Of a DNA stretch of 64,000 nt, positions 24,773 through 36,644 are shown piece by piece (the stretch's first letter is position 1; each line of letters starts with the position of its first letter). The notes beneath the pieces are model-generated. The model did not search any database and was not told the DNA's origin. It saw only the letters and a list, made by a program, of their open reading frames with translations. The stretch is taken from positions 53,588,451 to 53,652,450 of the forward strand of contig OX424556.1 of NCBI GenBank assembly GCA_949152475.1, in the 5' to 3' direction. The DNA is from Terebella lapidaria. Taxonomy: Eukaryota; Annelida; Polychaeta; Terebellida; Terebellidae. The position numbers and the translations under genes are program-made.

Positions 24773-26249
24773 ATGGCACACACACGTTCCCCCGCTATCC
24801 CGATTCGCGTCAACCGCTCCGTGAAGCTACGCTTCGAGAGCAACAAGTACAACCCGACCACGCTCTCGGTCCCCTCCAAGTCGGAGATGAGCCGCTTCGT
24901 CGCCGGCCAGAACAAGGCGGAAGAGCTCGTGTTGGACAAGAAACTTCAGTCGTGGTACCGTGAGAAGTCGTTCATCGTCGACAAGATGAATCGTTACCAG
25001 AACGCGACGTACGACACGTTTGTCAGGATTGAGGGAGAACGCAAGGACCTCACACAGGTGCCGGATGTTTTAGACTTGTACCAGGAAGAGACCGCTTCCA
25101 ATGGGGCTCAGGGAGAAGTTGCTGGAAAAGGCGGGGATAATACAACTTTGGACGGAGCAGCAAAAGGCAGTGGCGAGCCAATGAAAGTATCTACAACAAA
25201 AGTTGATGTCACGCCGCTCACTAAAGTGGCCGTCGACGCTGAAGACGTCATGATTTCCAAAAAGGGTAACGTTGTTCCGCTCCCGAGCATTAATGCCCAC
25301 AAAGAACTAAGGCCATTCACGGAAGGCTCTCGTTTACGCCGTCCGTCCAACGCCTCTGAGGCCAGTGCCTTTCGTCCGAGGACCACCGCGGTTGTTCCAC
25401 AAACGGCACCGGTAGGTGATGATCCGTCTCCCACGCCTGCGCGCGCATCTGCGCATCCGGAGTCCGCGCATGTACTTGAGCGGTTGCGCAAGGCCAAGTT
25501 AACCAGGCTGAGGAAATCGCGGCCGTCGGCGGCTGACGTGGCCTCGTACAAGATGGACAACACCGGCAAGATCCTCTTCTCCGATATTCCTTATAGGAGG
25601 TAAAATAACCGAAATGATGACATCAATCTAGCAGTTGGAACATTCAAGATATATGTTGTGATATATACATAAAGTTTTATCTGTATAAGCCAATATGGAT
25701 ATTCATGTGTTTGATCAGGAGAAAGTTTCCTAGCCCTCGGGGACAAAACATGGAGATGTTCGAGAGCAGATTACACAGGGAGGAGTCGGCTCAGGACCGT
25801 AACAAGGAGAGGTTCCTGAACCTGTCGAGATCCATCACATTCCTAGGTTGGTCTGCAGCTCACCGTGGCCTGCTATGGATGAAAGTATTTCAATGATGCT
25901 TTTATGCACTAACAATACACATATTCACTAAATATGCAGCATGCACCTGTATGTAACTCGTAAATTCTCTTCCTACACAGACGACTCGAAGCAGTGGAGC
26001 CCGCTGGGACTAGTGCGGACGATCCGTGCCCAAGACGACAAAGCGTCCCGTGACTCCGAGCGCCCGAAGGCTGGTCTAGGCGTGCTCGACTACATGGTAC
26101 GGGCCTTCTCCTCCAGACGCCAGGAGCGCCTACTTGAGGGGCTCGACCCTAACTCGGAAGAGGCGCTGCGCCTGTGTCAATACATCCGACTGAAAGAGCC
26201 AGAGGAACAACAACAACAACAACAACAACAACAGCTGCTTGGCAAATAA
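24773..26249 (+). CDS. Uncharacterised three-exon protein with C-terminal poly-Q
   Basis: Coding exons 24773-25599, 25719-25846 and 25981-26249 join with GT-AG junctions (phases 2 and 1) and give 407 aa. The start MAHTRSPAIP has G at -3 and +4, a fair Kozak context. Residues 1-110 are basic and look folded (motif SWYREKSFIVDKMNRYQNAT). Residues 115-250 are low-complexity and Ser/Thr/Pro-rich, probably disordered. Residues 260-385 are again basic and probably helical (LERLRKAKLTRLRKSR), followed by nine Gln encoded by CAA repeats at 26208-26234. There is no signal peptide, membrane segment or known catalytic motif. I do not recognise the family. High GC, consistent splicing and clean frames make it a real gene. 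A possible AATAAA lies at 26755-26760. Confidence 0.8.
26208..26234 (+). repeat. Coding CAA microsatellite (poly-Gln)
   Basis: Eight CAA codons and one CAG encode Q9, four residues before the stop of the 24773 gene. Nearly pure CAA makes length variation between alleles likely. Confidence 0.9.
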
Positions 26250-27769
26250 TGATCCTCAAAATAGTATATCGATGGGGACTACCGCTCGGGTTTGACCTGG
26301 AGTAGGTTCTGATGGTAGGTTTGCCTGCAGTAGACCCGCGGGAAACCTCTAGGCATTGTGGACGCGGAGTGTGCAGTTGAACGTCGGAGAACAGTATCAA
26401 AGGTTGCATTCTGTTTGGTTATCATTTCACATGGATGGCTTCTTTGCACATGCTATTTGTATCCTTCAAATTGATACTCCTATACATGTGATCGTGCATT
26501 CAGTCAGGTGCACGAGGACTTCATGCAATACGAAAGAACGCATACAAATATATTCCACAAAATATATCGGTACTTGCTGAAAGCATGTGCTGAATGTGAG
26601 ACATAAATATTTAATTTCGTACATCTATATAACGACGTTACAATGGCATAAAATACATTTCAAATTTAGTACTTGTACATGTATTGATCAGAAAAACACA
26701 ACAGACACTGCTGACTTGCATGCGTTTAGAGACTCTATATAGTTTGTAATTTTTAATAAACCATGTTGTTAGAAGGTTCTTGGTTAAACAATAGTGACAT
26801 ATCATGTCACACATGGTATTATATAAATTACGCATCAACATAACACTAGCTATATGTGTAGGCATATATATCAGTGAAGTTCCTGCAGGTGGAACATCTG
26901 GATTTGCTTGACAAGACGGACACACGAATTCAGAAACTATCGTATCCCGCGATGTCATCTGTTGAAGTCTGGACTGAACTGCTTATCGAAAAGAGGTAAT
27001 GGTCATTCTTAGATTATAGGCTATAGAACTGTGGTAGATATAGAGGTCACAAAGAAAAAGGTATTCTCAATTGTGATAGCAATGATGGCCAAAGTTCCTT
27101 CTGTTTATAATATCTTCTGTTCTTTTTTGTAAATTATTCATTATGTCGATATTGTAAAGTTTTCGATATTTTTGTATCAATACCTACCACTTGCGGATAA
27201 GGCCTACTAGTATCTGTTCAAATTATAATGATTATTGCTTGCTGTAGGCCTAATGGGTGAACAATAACCGAGTATTTGACAATTTATTCAAATAAATTTT
27301 CTGAATAATAAACTAAGAAAATTTATCATCTGCCAAGAAGTAAGGCTACTGCATTTGCGATTTGAACCTGTGTGCAGGCTTTCCCTATTGGCACATTTCG
27401 GTGTAAAAGATAATCAGGTCCCATGTAAAATAGGCCCATATGGGCAAACATTTTTATACGTGGATGGTAGGTCACCCCAGTAATAATTAAGATCGTTGGA
27501 TTACTGGTAGACATATCCCATCCACAGAGTGTAGAATGACCTCTCATTTGCAACGTGTATTTCTGACAACTTATTTTCCTTTATTATCCCAATACCGTAG
27601 TTTTGTTCACTTCGACTGTTTCCTATAAATATGTCTGGGCGGACTTAAATTACTTTGCATTTACACTGTGCAGACTGCATTCTTGCATTACATGTAGAAT
27701 AAAAATGCAGATTTCAAATGTCGCATGTGTTGTCGCTCAGGCTTTCCATGCCTGACGTTACCTAGAAAC
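26250..27769. other. 3' UTR and gene-free stretch
   Basis: The first ~500 bp probably include the 3' UTR of the preceding gene. Beyond that I see only AT-rich sequence with no supported exon. Confidence 0.5.
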
Positions 27770-27893
27770 GTCAATGACGTGTTAGTTACGTTTCACGTAG
27801 CACGTGCGTCATTTTGAACGACAACTCGTAAGGAGAGCGTCAGAAGAAAAGCGTCCTTTTTATGGGAAAGGTGTGAACTGCGGATAAAGATTG
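27770..27893 (+). promoter_or_regulatory. Promoter-like segment with possible first exon
   Basis: CRE-like TGACGT near 27775, CACGTG (E-box) near 27800 and other CACGT motifs precede a purine-rich stretch. That stretch ends at a strong splice donor (GATTG|GTGAGT, GT at 27894-27895). This looks like a promoter plus a non-coding first exon on the plus strand. The next plus-strand coding exon with an acceptor just before its ATG is the HSF-type gene at 36645, so this could be its leader exon, 8.7 kb upstream. Confidence 0.35.
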
Positions 27894-28741
27894 GTGAGTA
27901 AATTGATAAAATTATGAATGACCGTTAGGGAAAGTAGAGAAAATTATTTCTGTAGACCCCCATGCCCACGCCACGGTAAATCTTATAACTATGATGACGT
28001 ACGAATGTGGGTAAAAAAACAAATTGTGTTCGTAAACACCCATTCATGATTCATGCCATGACCGGCATGGGATGTGCCATGTGGAGCCGAAGCGAAGGGA
28101 TGCCCGGATCGGCGGATAGGAGTGGGCCGAGGAGGGGCGGATCCTTAGATTTTTCGCAGATTGCGATGCTAAATGGTAGACCTCTATCATTCCATAACTT
28201 GGCATAGACATACTTCACCGGGACTGGCTGGGTGTCAAACGGCAATGTTCTAGGCCTACCGGATTCAGATAGATCTAGATCTAGATCTAAATTTCTATCG
28301 CGAAAAATTAAAAAATTTGGCAATCCAACCCAATGTTACATTTAGGTAGTCCTGTCATTTCTCGCACTCTGCATACACATACACTGTACCGCACTCAAAA
28401 CAATGCCATATGCATATATTACACAATTTTGTGCATTTGCTCGGTTTTGTGGTGGTGCAATCTTTGGAAGTCAATATGTTTTGTGTAAAATACACCCCAT
28501 TGTGTCTTCTGCCAGTTCTGGCATTGGGATATGGAATGTATTGGCATTCCTATGTACGGTGGCCCTATGCTGCCAAGTAGTTTATAATGAATGAACCAAT
28601 CCGCCAAGTTTGAATCCCAGAAAGAGTTACCACCGAGTTTGTAAACCAATGCGCCCAGTTTGAATTCAAGCAGAGAGTGTACACTCTCTAATTCAAGAGA
28701 GTAGTTTTCAGCGAGTTTGTTAACCGTTACGGGTACGCCGA

Positions 28742-29636
28742 GTTTTTAGCATGGGTGGAAACGTTTTTAGCTGGTGGAAACCTTCTTAGCATGGCACGAA
28801 CCTTTCTAGCACGGGATAAACATTTCTAGCATGGCAGAAACCTTCTTAGCACGGCATAAACCTTTTTAGCACGACACAAACCTTTCTAGCATGGCACAAT
28901 CTTTCTAGCATGGAATAAATATTTCTAGCATGGCAGAAACGTTTTTATCATGGTGAAAACCTTCTTAGCATGGCGAAAACCTTCTTTAGCATGGTGAAAA
29001 CCTTCTTAGCATGGTGAACACCTTCTTAACACGACATACACTTCCTAGCACGGCACAAACCTTTCTTGAATTCTAGCATGGAATGAACATTTCTAGCATG
29101 GCAGAAACGTTTTTATCATGGCGAAAACCTGTTTTAGCATGACAGAAACTTTTTAGCACGGCATGAACCGTGTCAGCATGGCACAAATCTTTCTAGCACG
29201 GCACAAACCTTTCTGGCATCGAATAAACATTTCTAGCATGGCAGAAACCTTTCTGGCATGGAATAAACATTTCTAGCACGGCACACACTTTTCTAGCATG
29301 GAATGAACATTTCTAGCATGGCGAAAACCTTCTTAGCATGGCATAAACTTTTGAGCGCGCCATGAACTTTCCAGCACAGCACAAACCTTTTTAGCATGGA
29401 ATAAACATTTCTAGCACGGTGGAAACGGTTTTATTATGGTGGAAACCTTTTTAACATGACGAAAAACTTCCTAGCATGGCAGAATTTTTTTTAGCACGGC
29501 ATCAACCTTTTCAGCATGGCACAAACCTTTCTAGCATGGAATTAATCTTTCCAGCATGGCGGGAACGTTTATAGCATGGCAAAAACTTTCTTAGCATGGC
29601 GAAAACCTTTTTAGCACGGCATAAACCTTTTTTGTA
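28742..29636 (+). repeat. Large 20-bp minisatellite array (~45 units)
   Basis: About 45 tandem units of 20-21 bp follow the consensus TTTTAGCATGGCAAAAACCT with many substitutions, chiefly CACGG for CATGG and exchanges in the GAAAAC/ATAAAC half. There are no unique spacers, so it is not CRISPR-like. The same unit occurs in reverse orientation at 6222-6450, and a 20-bp relative occurs at 62196-62462. Confidence 0.95.
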
Positions 29637-29731
29637 AATATAATAATTTGCGTTCATCACATTTAGAACAGTGATCCGCCTCAGTCGTTGGAGGCGGACC
29701 GTTTTAGGAATTTATGAGTAGCGTTCAGCAT

Positions 29732-30303
29732 GGCATTACATTAACATTTATTTCCACCTGCCCCATCGGGCAAGTGAGCGTCAGTTTTCACTTGCCCTGA
29801 CCAACTTTCACTTGCCCCGACTTTTTGGCTTGTTTGCACGCACTTTTACAGCATGCACGAAATGCCGCGATCACTCTCTTGTCTCATAGTCATTCTTAGT
29901 TTGAATTGAGCCTTTGATTTGCCGCTTCCTAATGTCGTTGTTGTTATCATCTCCTTGCCTTAAAAACCCGTATTTTGACAGCAAAATTTGCCGAAAGCCT
30001 GACATAATTTAGTTTTTTGCTAGAGCACATCCACTCACAGTCACCATAGTGATACCACAAGATCCGATCTGACACGGGCTGTGACTGGGTGACTGACTTG
30101 AGCTCAGCACTCACATTCTGAACAGCTACACGGCCCACTATGGGTGCTTTTTATCACTGCTATGAAACAGATTTGTCCAAAATATATTATATTGTAGATA
30201 GATATTTTTCACTTGCCCCATCGGGCAAGCACATTAAAATCCCACTTGCCTGTACCCAATTTTCACTTGCCTCGGGCAATCGGGCAAGTGTTAATGTAAT
30301 GCC
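29732..30303. mobile_element. 572-bp non-autonomous element with inverted termini
   Basis: The ends GGCATTACATTAACA (29732-29746) and its complement (30289-30303) are perfect 15-bp inverted repeats. Inside each end are repeated palindromes based on CTTGCCCCATCGGGCAAG, at about 29757-29835 and 30208-30290. The middle has no coding capacity. I found no clear target duplication. It is MITE-like, superfamily unknown. Confidence 0.7.
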
Positions 30304-31540
30304 CTGCCGTTGTCGGGGCAGGGGTGGGAGGGTATATCGAGTGTTACGTAACGGAGAGGGGTCCCATGGCCTAGCGTTATGGAACGTTACAAGGTGATGG
30401 GTGTAAGTATCAATCTATTACCACCAATAGTCAGATTTTGATGATACCGAAAACAAACGTAAAATAGAACATTTTGGAATAAAAACAAAGCCCGACCAAA
30501 TAGTTTATCCAAAGACACACTGGCGTCATCAGGGGCAGACAGTGTGTTAAATGTAGTTGTTTCTACTGTACACCTGATGGAATTAGTATACAACTGCCCA
30601 ACAACCTATGAAAATAATTTAGAAATCTGAAGCAAACCCCATGGGTGTCAAATTTCCCTTTAAAGTCTAACTGAAGTCAGGATCTTATTTTTGAGAGATG
30701 ATAGAGTGAATCTCACGAATTATTACAGTTCTTACAGTAAGTCAATATCTCGATTATTTATGAAGATATGACAGTTTAAGTAGAAACTTTGTGCTAATCG
30801 TTTTGTACCTAATTTAATGAGTATTAATGACGTCACAAGGGCAAAACAAGTTAATTAAGGTAGTGAAACATCTATTTTCAAACATGTACGATGATAATAT
30901 GACCTTTATTTGGCATGTACTTTATTTGGCATGGGATATAATCAGTATTCAATTTCCAGAATTGGTTGCCAAGGTAACTACATGTATTATCGAGATATGA
31001 GTATGACCCATAGCAACAATGGTTCCTAGGGGCCCAACGCCCTGAATATCGAATTAGGTACATCAAAACCGGTGGAAATGTGGACAAGAGCCTTTTCTGA
31101 AATCCATTTATAATTTAATCGTCATTTCGCTTACCAGTCACTAGTTGCTATGGGCCGTATGTTCAAGTATGGTTGGCATGGTGACCAGACACATCTTATG
31201 GGTGTGGTATATTTTCGATCATTATTGTTATATTCGCATTATTTAGCAATACTATGTACGAATCATTCAGAAAAGAGCGTTAAAAGTAGCTAATTAAAGT
31301 AACTTACTCGTGTGATGTCACGAATATATTATAATAGCTAATGAGCTCCATAATTCAAGTACAAATATTTTAAAAACTTGACACAAAAGTGGTAATATCT
31401 CGAGAACGGTTAGAGATATTAAGGTTCTGTGAAAGCCAGCATATTACCTTTTGCATTTTTTTATCACACAAAACATCAAAACTAGAAATTCATTTTGACT
31501 TGAGTTAGACTTTAAAAAGCGTTACGTAATTTTTGAAGGG
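30304..31540. other. Gene-free stretch
   Basis: AT-rich sequence with no supported gene. It contains a patch related to 6090-6175 (AATCTATTACCACCAATA, about 30413-30450), so it is another piece of the dispersed repeat family seen near 6 kb. Confidence 0.5.
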
Positions 31541-31589
31541 TCCATTTCCAGTGAGTAAATCACCGGGAATTTAGCGGTATACGGGGTAT

Positions 31590-31880
31590 AGTCACGTTGA
31601 CTGGGGAGTACGGTGACGCCGCCACCGTACTCATCGTACTCATCAGCATTTAGAAATGCCTCGTGAGTTCTATTTATTTTGTAATTCCGCAGTTCAATGA
31701 AATCTCCGGTATGTAACATATAAGAATGAGCTCAAATATGATCGCGGTTTGTGTTTCTCTCCTCGTAGGCCTAATTGGGAGATAATGACAATTCACTCAT
31801 GTGTCTCCATGAGTACGGTGACTTCAGACACAGAGCACGGTGAATCATTTTACCATTTGTGCAGAGCACGGTGACTGCCA
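31590..31880. repeat. Cluster of CACGGTGAC-type motifs (left)
   Basis: TACGGTGAC or CACGGTGA appears at least four times in 290 bp, including an inverted pair (GGTGACGCCGCCACC). The same motif set, including GGGAGTACGGTGACGCC, returns at about 36005-36325. This suggests two copies of one non-autonomous repeat. Confidence 0.55.
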
Positions 31881-32159
31881 AATCGCAGGATGTTTGTGGG
31901 TTTGTGTCTGCGTGTTTTGCGCGTTGTGGTGATGTGGTCTCAAATTCATGCTTCCTGATACGATAATTACTATTCTTCACAAAATAGGTCTAGCGAATGA
32001 ATTCGGGAATTTATTCCTATAAAATATTGAAGGAAAAAAAATATGCCCCTGGCCTCTGACTCGAATATTGACTGGGGTCATGTAGCGTTGATCCCACGGG
32101 AGAGACCATGATCCAAGCTGGAACAGGTATCCATGGGCGGGTATAGGATTTTGGAAGGG

Positions 32160-33005
32160 GGGGGAGCAAATTCTTGATCAACAGAGCGGCGAGCGAAGCT
32201 AGCCCAGCCCATGTCGGCCGGGGGCCTGGGGTCCGCTCTCCTCCGCTGGTTTATGCATCCCCAATGATTGTTCTATGAATCTCCGTGGACCAATTCACGG
32301 CCTTGGAGAGTTTTTGAATGCCTGATCTGGGGTGGATCGAGGGTTCTGAAGGATGGCCAAGATATGAAATGTTGCGAAGCGAGTTGGCGAAGGCCGAGGG
32401 TCTGAGGCTCGCTTAACATGCTTAATTAAGGGCCCCAGAAGCTAAAAGGATATGCATGCCCAGGGGTGTTTCTTTCTAGGTTTCCTTTGGTCCATTCCCC
32501 ATTCCCCCAAGAGTTTTTGCATGGCTAATTCGGAGCAGATCTGGCATTTGAGGGAAGGCCCATTTGTGAAATGTTACTAAGCCAGGTGAAGCGAGCCCCA
32601 GTCGACCAGGGTCTGGGGCCCACTCAAGGTCATCCCCAATGATGTGTTCTAGAGCTCTCCTTGGTCCAATATCCATGGCCTTGGAGAGTTTAAGAATACC
32701 TGATCTTGGGTGAATTTAGGGTTCTGAAAGAAAGCCAAGATATGAAATGTCGTGAAGCGAGGTGGTGAAGATCGAGGGTCTGGGACCCGCTTGAGGGCCC
32801 CAGAAGCTGAAGGGATATGCAGTTGTGTGTTTTATAGGTTTCCTTCGGTCCATTTCCCATCCCCCTAAAGAGTGTTTGCATGGCTGATTCAGGCAAATCT
32901 ACGATTTTGAGGGAAAGCCTAGTTCTGAAACGTAGTTAAGCAAGTTGAAGCAAGCCCCTGTCGGCCGGGGGTCTGGGGCCCGCTGAAGGACCCCAGATGC
33001 TGGCG
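32160..33005 (+). repeat. Tandem array of ~185-bp units, ~4.5 copies
   Basis: The landmark GGTCTGGGGCCCGCTTGAGG and variants recur near 32226, 32398, 32610, 32777 and 32969. CCCCAGAAGCTGAAGGGATATGC recurs at 32433 and 32799, giving a ~366-bp two-unit period. The units are diverged. The array is non-coding. Confidence 0.75.
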
Positions 33006-36000
33006 GTATTCACGTGCCTGATCTCTCCTAGGTCTAACTATCAAGCATTACTTAACACTCATAAATGCATGAGCACTGTAGTTGAAACAAAATATGACAT
33101 ACAATATTACTTGGTTTTGGACCTCATCGAAGGATTGAGTGCATTTGGCCATTCTCTCTCAAATCATTCCCGGCCCCTCAGGGCCGGGTATATGTGATTG
33201 TCGTTGACCTCACCCTATGTATCTCCTGTCTTCCGATTTCTCCGGACGACTCTCTTAGATTCAGCATACACTGGTGTGGGTTTCGCAAATTTGCGATAAA
33301 ACCCGGTACATCCCGTTAAACTGATCGAAGAACACTGCTTGCTTTAATGTATTAATAACAGTAATTGCATGACAATGGAGAGCGCTGTTTTGAATTAGTT
33401 TGCGGCTGGTATGCGCAAGTGCAATTACCGAATCTCCTACCAGTTATCTTGGAACTCGCATAAGTCTGACCTGGTTTAATTACTATAATTACCTATATTA
33501 CTACGCCAACACGTAACCAGTAGAAATATGTTGTATTGCAGCGATGGACAGTGATACATTAGTTGTAATCATTTCAGACAATAGTTTGAAATTCTCTTTC
33601 CGAATTGATTTCATTGTATCAGGCCTATTAGGCTACTTCTCTGGATATCACTGGGGATTATTTGTTGGCAATGAGCTTAGTCTATAGCATAATGAATGTG
33701 AAGCATGAAAATTGCTTTACAAGCGCGACCGCATTAAATAGCCAAGACCACCGTGAGGAAGCCGAGCTTTTACAGTACACCAGTCGTTGAAATAATTAGC
33801 TAATAAAAGCATAATTTTCCTATTTTATATGAACCCTATTATATAATTTTATTATTCACAGGGGCCTAGGGTGCAGAAACTACACATCTATTAATTGTAA
33901 TAGGCCTAAACGTATTCATCAAATCCTGCCACCTGTTTATGAATATTTAAAGGGAGTGGAAATTCGTTTTTGTGCATCATTCATGATAGGCTGTTATGCC
34001 CTATCGATAATTTTCTTGCATATCTACGGGAAGGGGTTAGACCCGACCAGATTGCGGAAAGTGTTAAGAAGATTATAAAGGCGCTTTGTGTATACCCATA
34101 GTGATGTTTGGAGGATATTGGTAATGCGGGATTTTAAACTAGAAGGTTCAGAGTTCTGGGCCGACTTATGGAACTGGAATTCAGTGGGATGTTTTTAACA
34201 GAGCCCGGCTAGCAATCTTGGTATCTGACAAAGATACAGTACATCTAAATAGACTTGGGGGAGATGAATTGGCTGAGGATGCACACAATTTCAACACAAT
34301 TTCCCATATCATTTACTTTGATGTGACTGATTGTCTGACTTTCTATATGAACTGCATACATATCGGTATGACTTATTCATATGGAAATAAAATGTGTACC
34401 CAAGTTTTATGGGACATCTTCTTACAATGTGAACTCGACATTCAGTATTGTGAGTCCATAGAAAACATGTAAATATAAAAGGGCCGGGTTTTCTGCCATG
34501 TTTTTCTGAAAACATGGCGTTATACTTGTTTACTAGTGTGGCGATTTTGCCCAAAGATCACGGCAGGAGTCTTTGCAAAACACTAACCAGTTTTACGGCC
34601 TATTTTTAGATCGCTCCCGCTCGGAGCGTGCGTTGCCCAGCAACGCACTGTACTCAATCGCGCCCAGTAAACTATAACAATGGTTTGACCTAGTTTCTCC
34701 TCCCGCCTCTTGGCCCGATATATACGCGAGCATTGGCTTGGTCTGTGAGATTGTCCCAGAGCAAGCCAAGAGGCAGGACGAGAGGCTCGCCATGAGCTTT
34801 ACGTCCCTGTGTCTTGGGTAAGGCCCACACGGGCCCTAGGGACGATTTCCATTGGGGGCCCAGGTGGGGGAGACCGTTGCTGACTCGAGGGCTCACGCCC
34901 TGTGGATCACCGGTTTCTTACCACCTGGGGTGGTGTGACACAGGCTCTGGCAGACCGTCGGGCTGGCTCAGAGTTCCATCTCTGTGACAGTGCCTTCGGC
35001 GAGGCCGGCCAGCAACATGCCCACGTGTACGGGTTCCGTGGTGCCGCTCCCATGGCATCTCGGGCTCTACATACGGCTACATCACCATAACTATGTAATA
35101 TGCATGTTGTAGTTAAGGAGTTGATGAAATGCATGTGTTATGTCGAAGTGTATGACGGCCGGACTCGTTCCGGGCTGACTGTACCTGGTTGTAGTGTTCC
35201 GTAGAGTAGTGCCGGACGCCCTGTAGCGGGCGCCCGCCGAACTTTACACTAGTATAGAAGGTGAAGGGCATAACGTGCTTTCACTGAGAACGGGTGGGTT
35301 GGGTATAGAGTGAATACACTGCTCGCGACATGGGGCCTCAGAAGTTAAAGCTACTTCCCGGTGTAATTTATCTTGAAAACACTTCCTCGCCTCTCTTTTC
35401 CCATTTTCCTTCTTTTTCCTAATTATCTTTTTCCTTCTTTTGGGGGGGGGGGGGAGCCCTCTTGGCCCCCCTAAACCCGCCCCTGGTATCCATTCATCAA
35501 CAGTATTGTACAATATATTAAATAGAAGCAGGGCTAGATGTATGTACACGTGGATGTATAAATCCTTTTCCCACCACATTTTGTGTTGCTGGCCACTTGC
35601 ACCACGTGGCGGAGCTGTTGTGGCCATTATAACTATTTCATCGGCATGAATGGTCTTGGGTCATAAATGGAACTTATATTTGGAATATATTGTGCTATTT
35701 CATCAGCTTATCATCTGCTATTGAAAAAGATATCAGTGTTTTATGTTGTTGTTTATTAATACTTAATTTCCATAATCCGTGACTAAATTGCTGAACTTTC
35801 AAAACACGTGAAATAACATTGGTGAAAATATTGTATGGTAATACTGTAGCGATAATTGATGTTATATTCTAGCTGAACTCTGAGCAACTTTTAAGGACCA
35901 CAGAAAGCCCGATGGCATTACCGATCACAGTCAAGTACTAGTTTGGATGGACAATATACTGTTTGAATGCGAGCTTTTAACAATAGTACACATTGATATG
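33006..36000. other. Gene-free stretch with a GC-rich island
   Basis: No gene is supported. The segment 34690-35240 is notably GC-rich but has no open frame longer than about 70 codons with domain-like content. A hairpin (GCCATGTTTTTCTGAAAACATGGC core) lies near 34496-34519, and a poly-G run at about 35440-35453. Confidence 0.5.
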
Positions 36001-36004
36001 ACCC

Positions 36005-36325
36005 AGTCACCGTGCTCACGCATCAGCGTCACCGTGTTCCCAAACTTTGGTCACTCCAAGTCACCGTGCTCACGCACTGATTTCATTATTTTCCGCATTG
36101 ACATGAAAATCTCTTTAACCTTCGCGTCTTATTGTTAAAATTCTGCATTTAATTCATAAATACAACACGGTTTAATTTTGACAATAAACGGAAACGCCTA
36201 CCCGGTACCACTGCAGTGCTTTTGCTTCACATGCAGATTTTGTTTCGCTTGAGGGAGTACGGTGACGCCATCACCGTGCCCAAATGAACACGGTGACGGT
36301 AGTCACTGTGCTCCTCAGTTACTGT
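36005..36325. repeat. Cluster of GTCACCGTG motifs upstream of the HSF-type gene
   Basis: At least eight copies of GTCACCGTG or its complement (with one-base variants) occur in 320 bp, several as inverted pairs such as CGGTGACGCCATCACCG. They lie 320-640 bp before the HSF-type start codon. The cluster resembles 31590-31880, so it may be a repeat rather than a promoter feature. Confidence 0.55.
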
Positions 36326-36644
36326 GACTACCTCGAGGTATATAATGTACCGGTATGTAGACCTGGTTACTCCCATGTGTAATATTCTCAAAAGGCGGGG
36401 GGTTTTTTATTGAAAATTATACAGTTGTGTCTATAGACGTGGAATCAATACCCAGTATTAAGTATTCCGAGCAAACAAAACAGGGTCCATTATCCAATCT
36501 CATAGTCCGGGGACAGAAAGTCATATCAGGCAAACGATGTTCAATTTTGATAATATGTCAGTACAAAAGATATTGTGTGTGGCATCAAGTTGCTTCCTTT
36601 TCTTCAATTTCAGAAGTTAGTATTTCAGCGTTCGAAAGCTGGCG

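Noticed and set aside
26149..26409. Minus-strand frame with poly-Val
   Set aside because: It is the antisense of the CAA repeat in the last exon of the plus-strand gene.
28742..29636. Regular short repeats that could suggest a CRISPR array
   Set aside because: The 20-bp units are directly adjacent without unique spacers, vary in sequence, and lie in a eukaryotic genome; it is a minisatellite.
34690..35240. GC-rich segment that could be a coding exon or CpG island
   Set aside because: All frames contain stops, and no domain or splice-site pair is convincing.
35244..35627. 127-codon minus-strand frame
   Set aside because: It spans a poly-G run and low-complexity A/T-rich sequence; no domain or conserved pattern.
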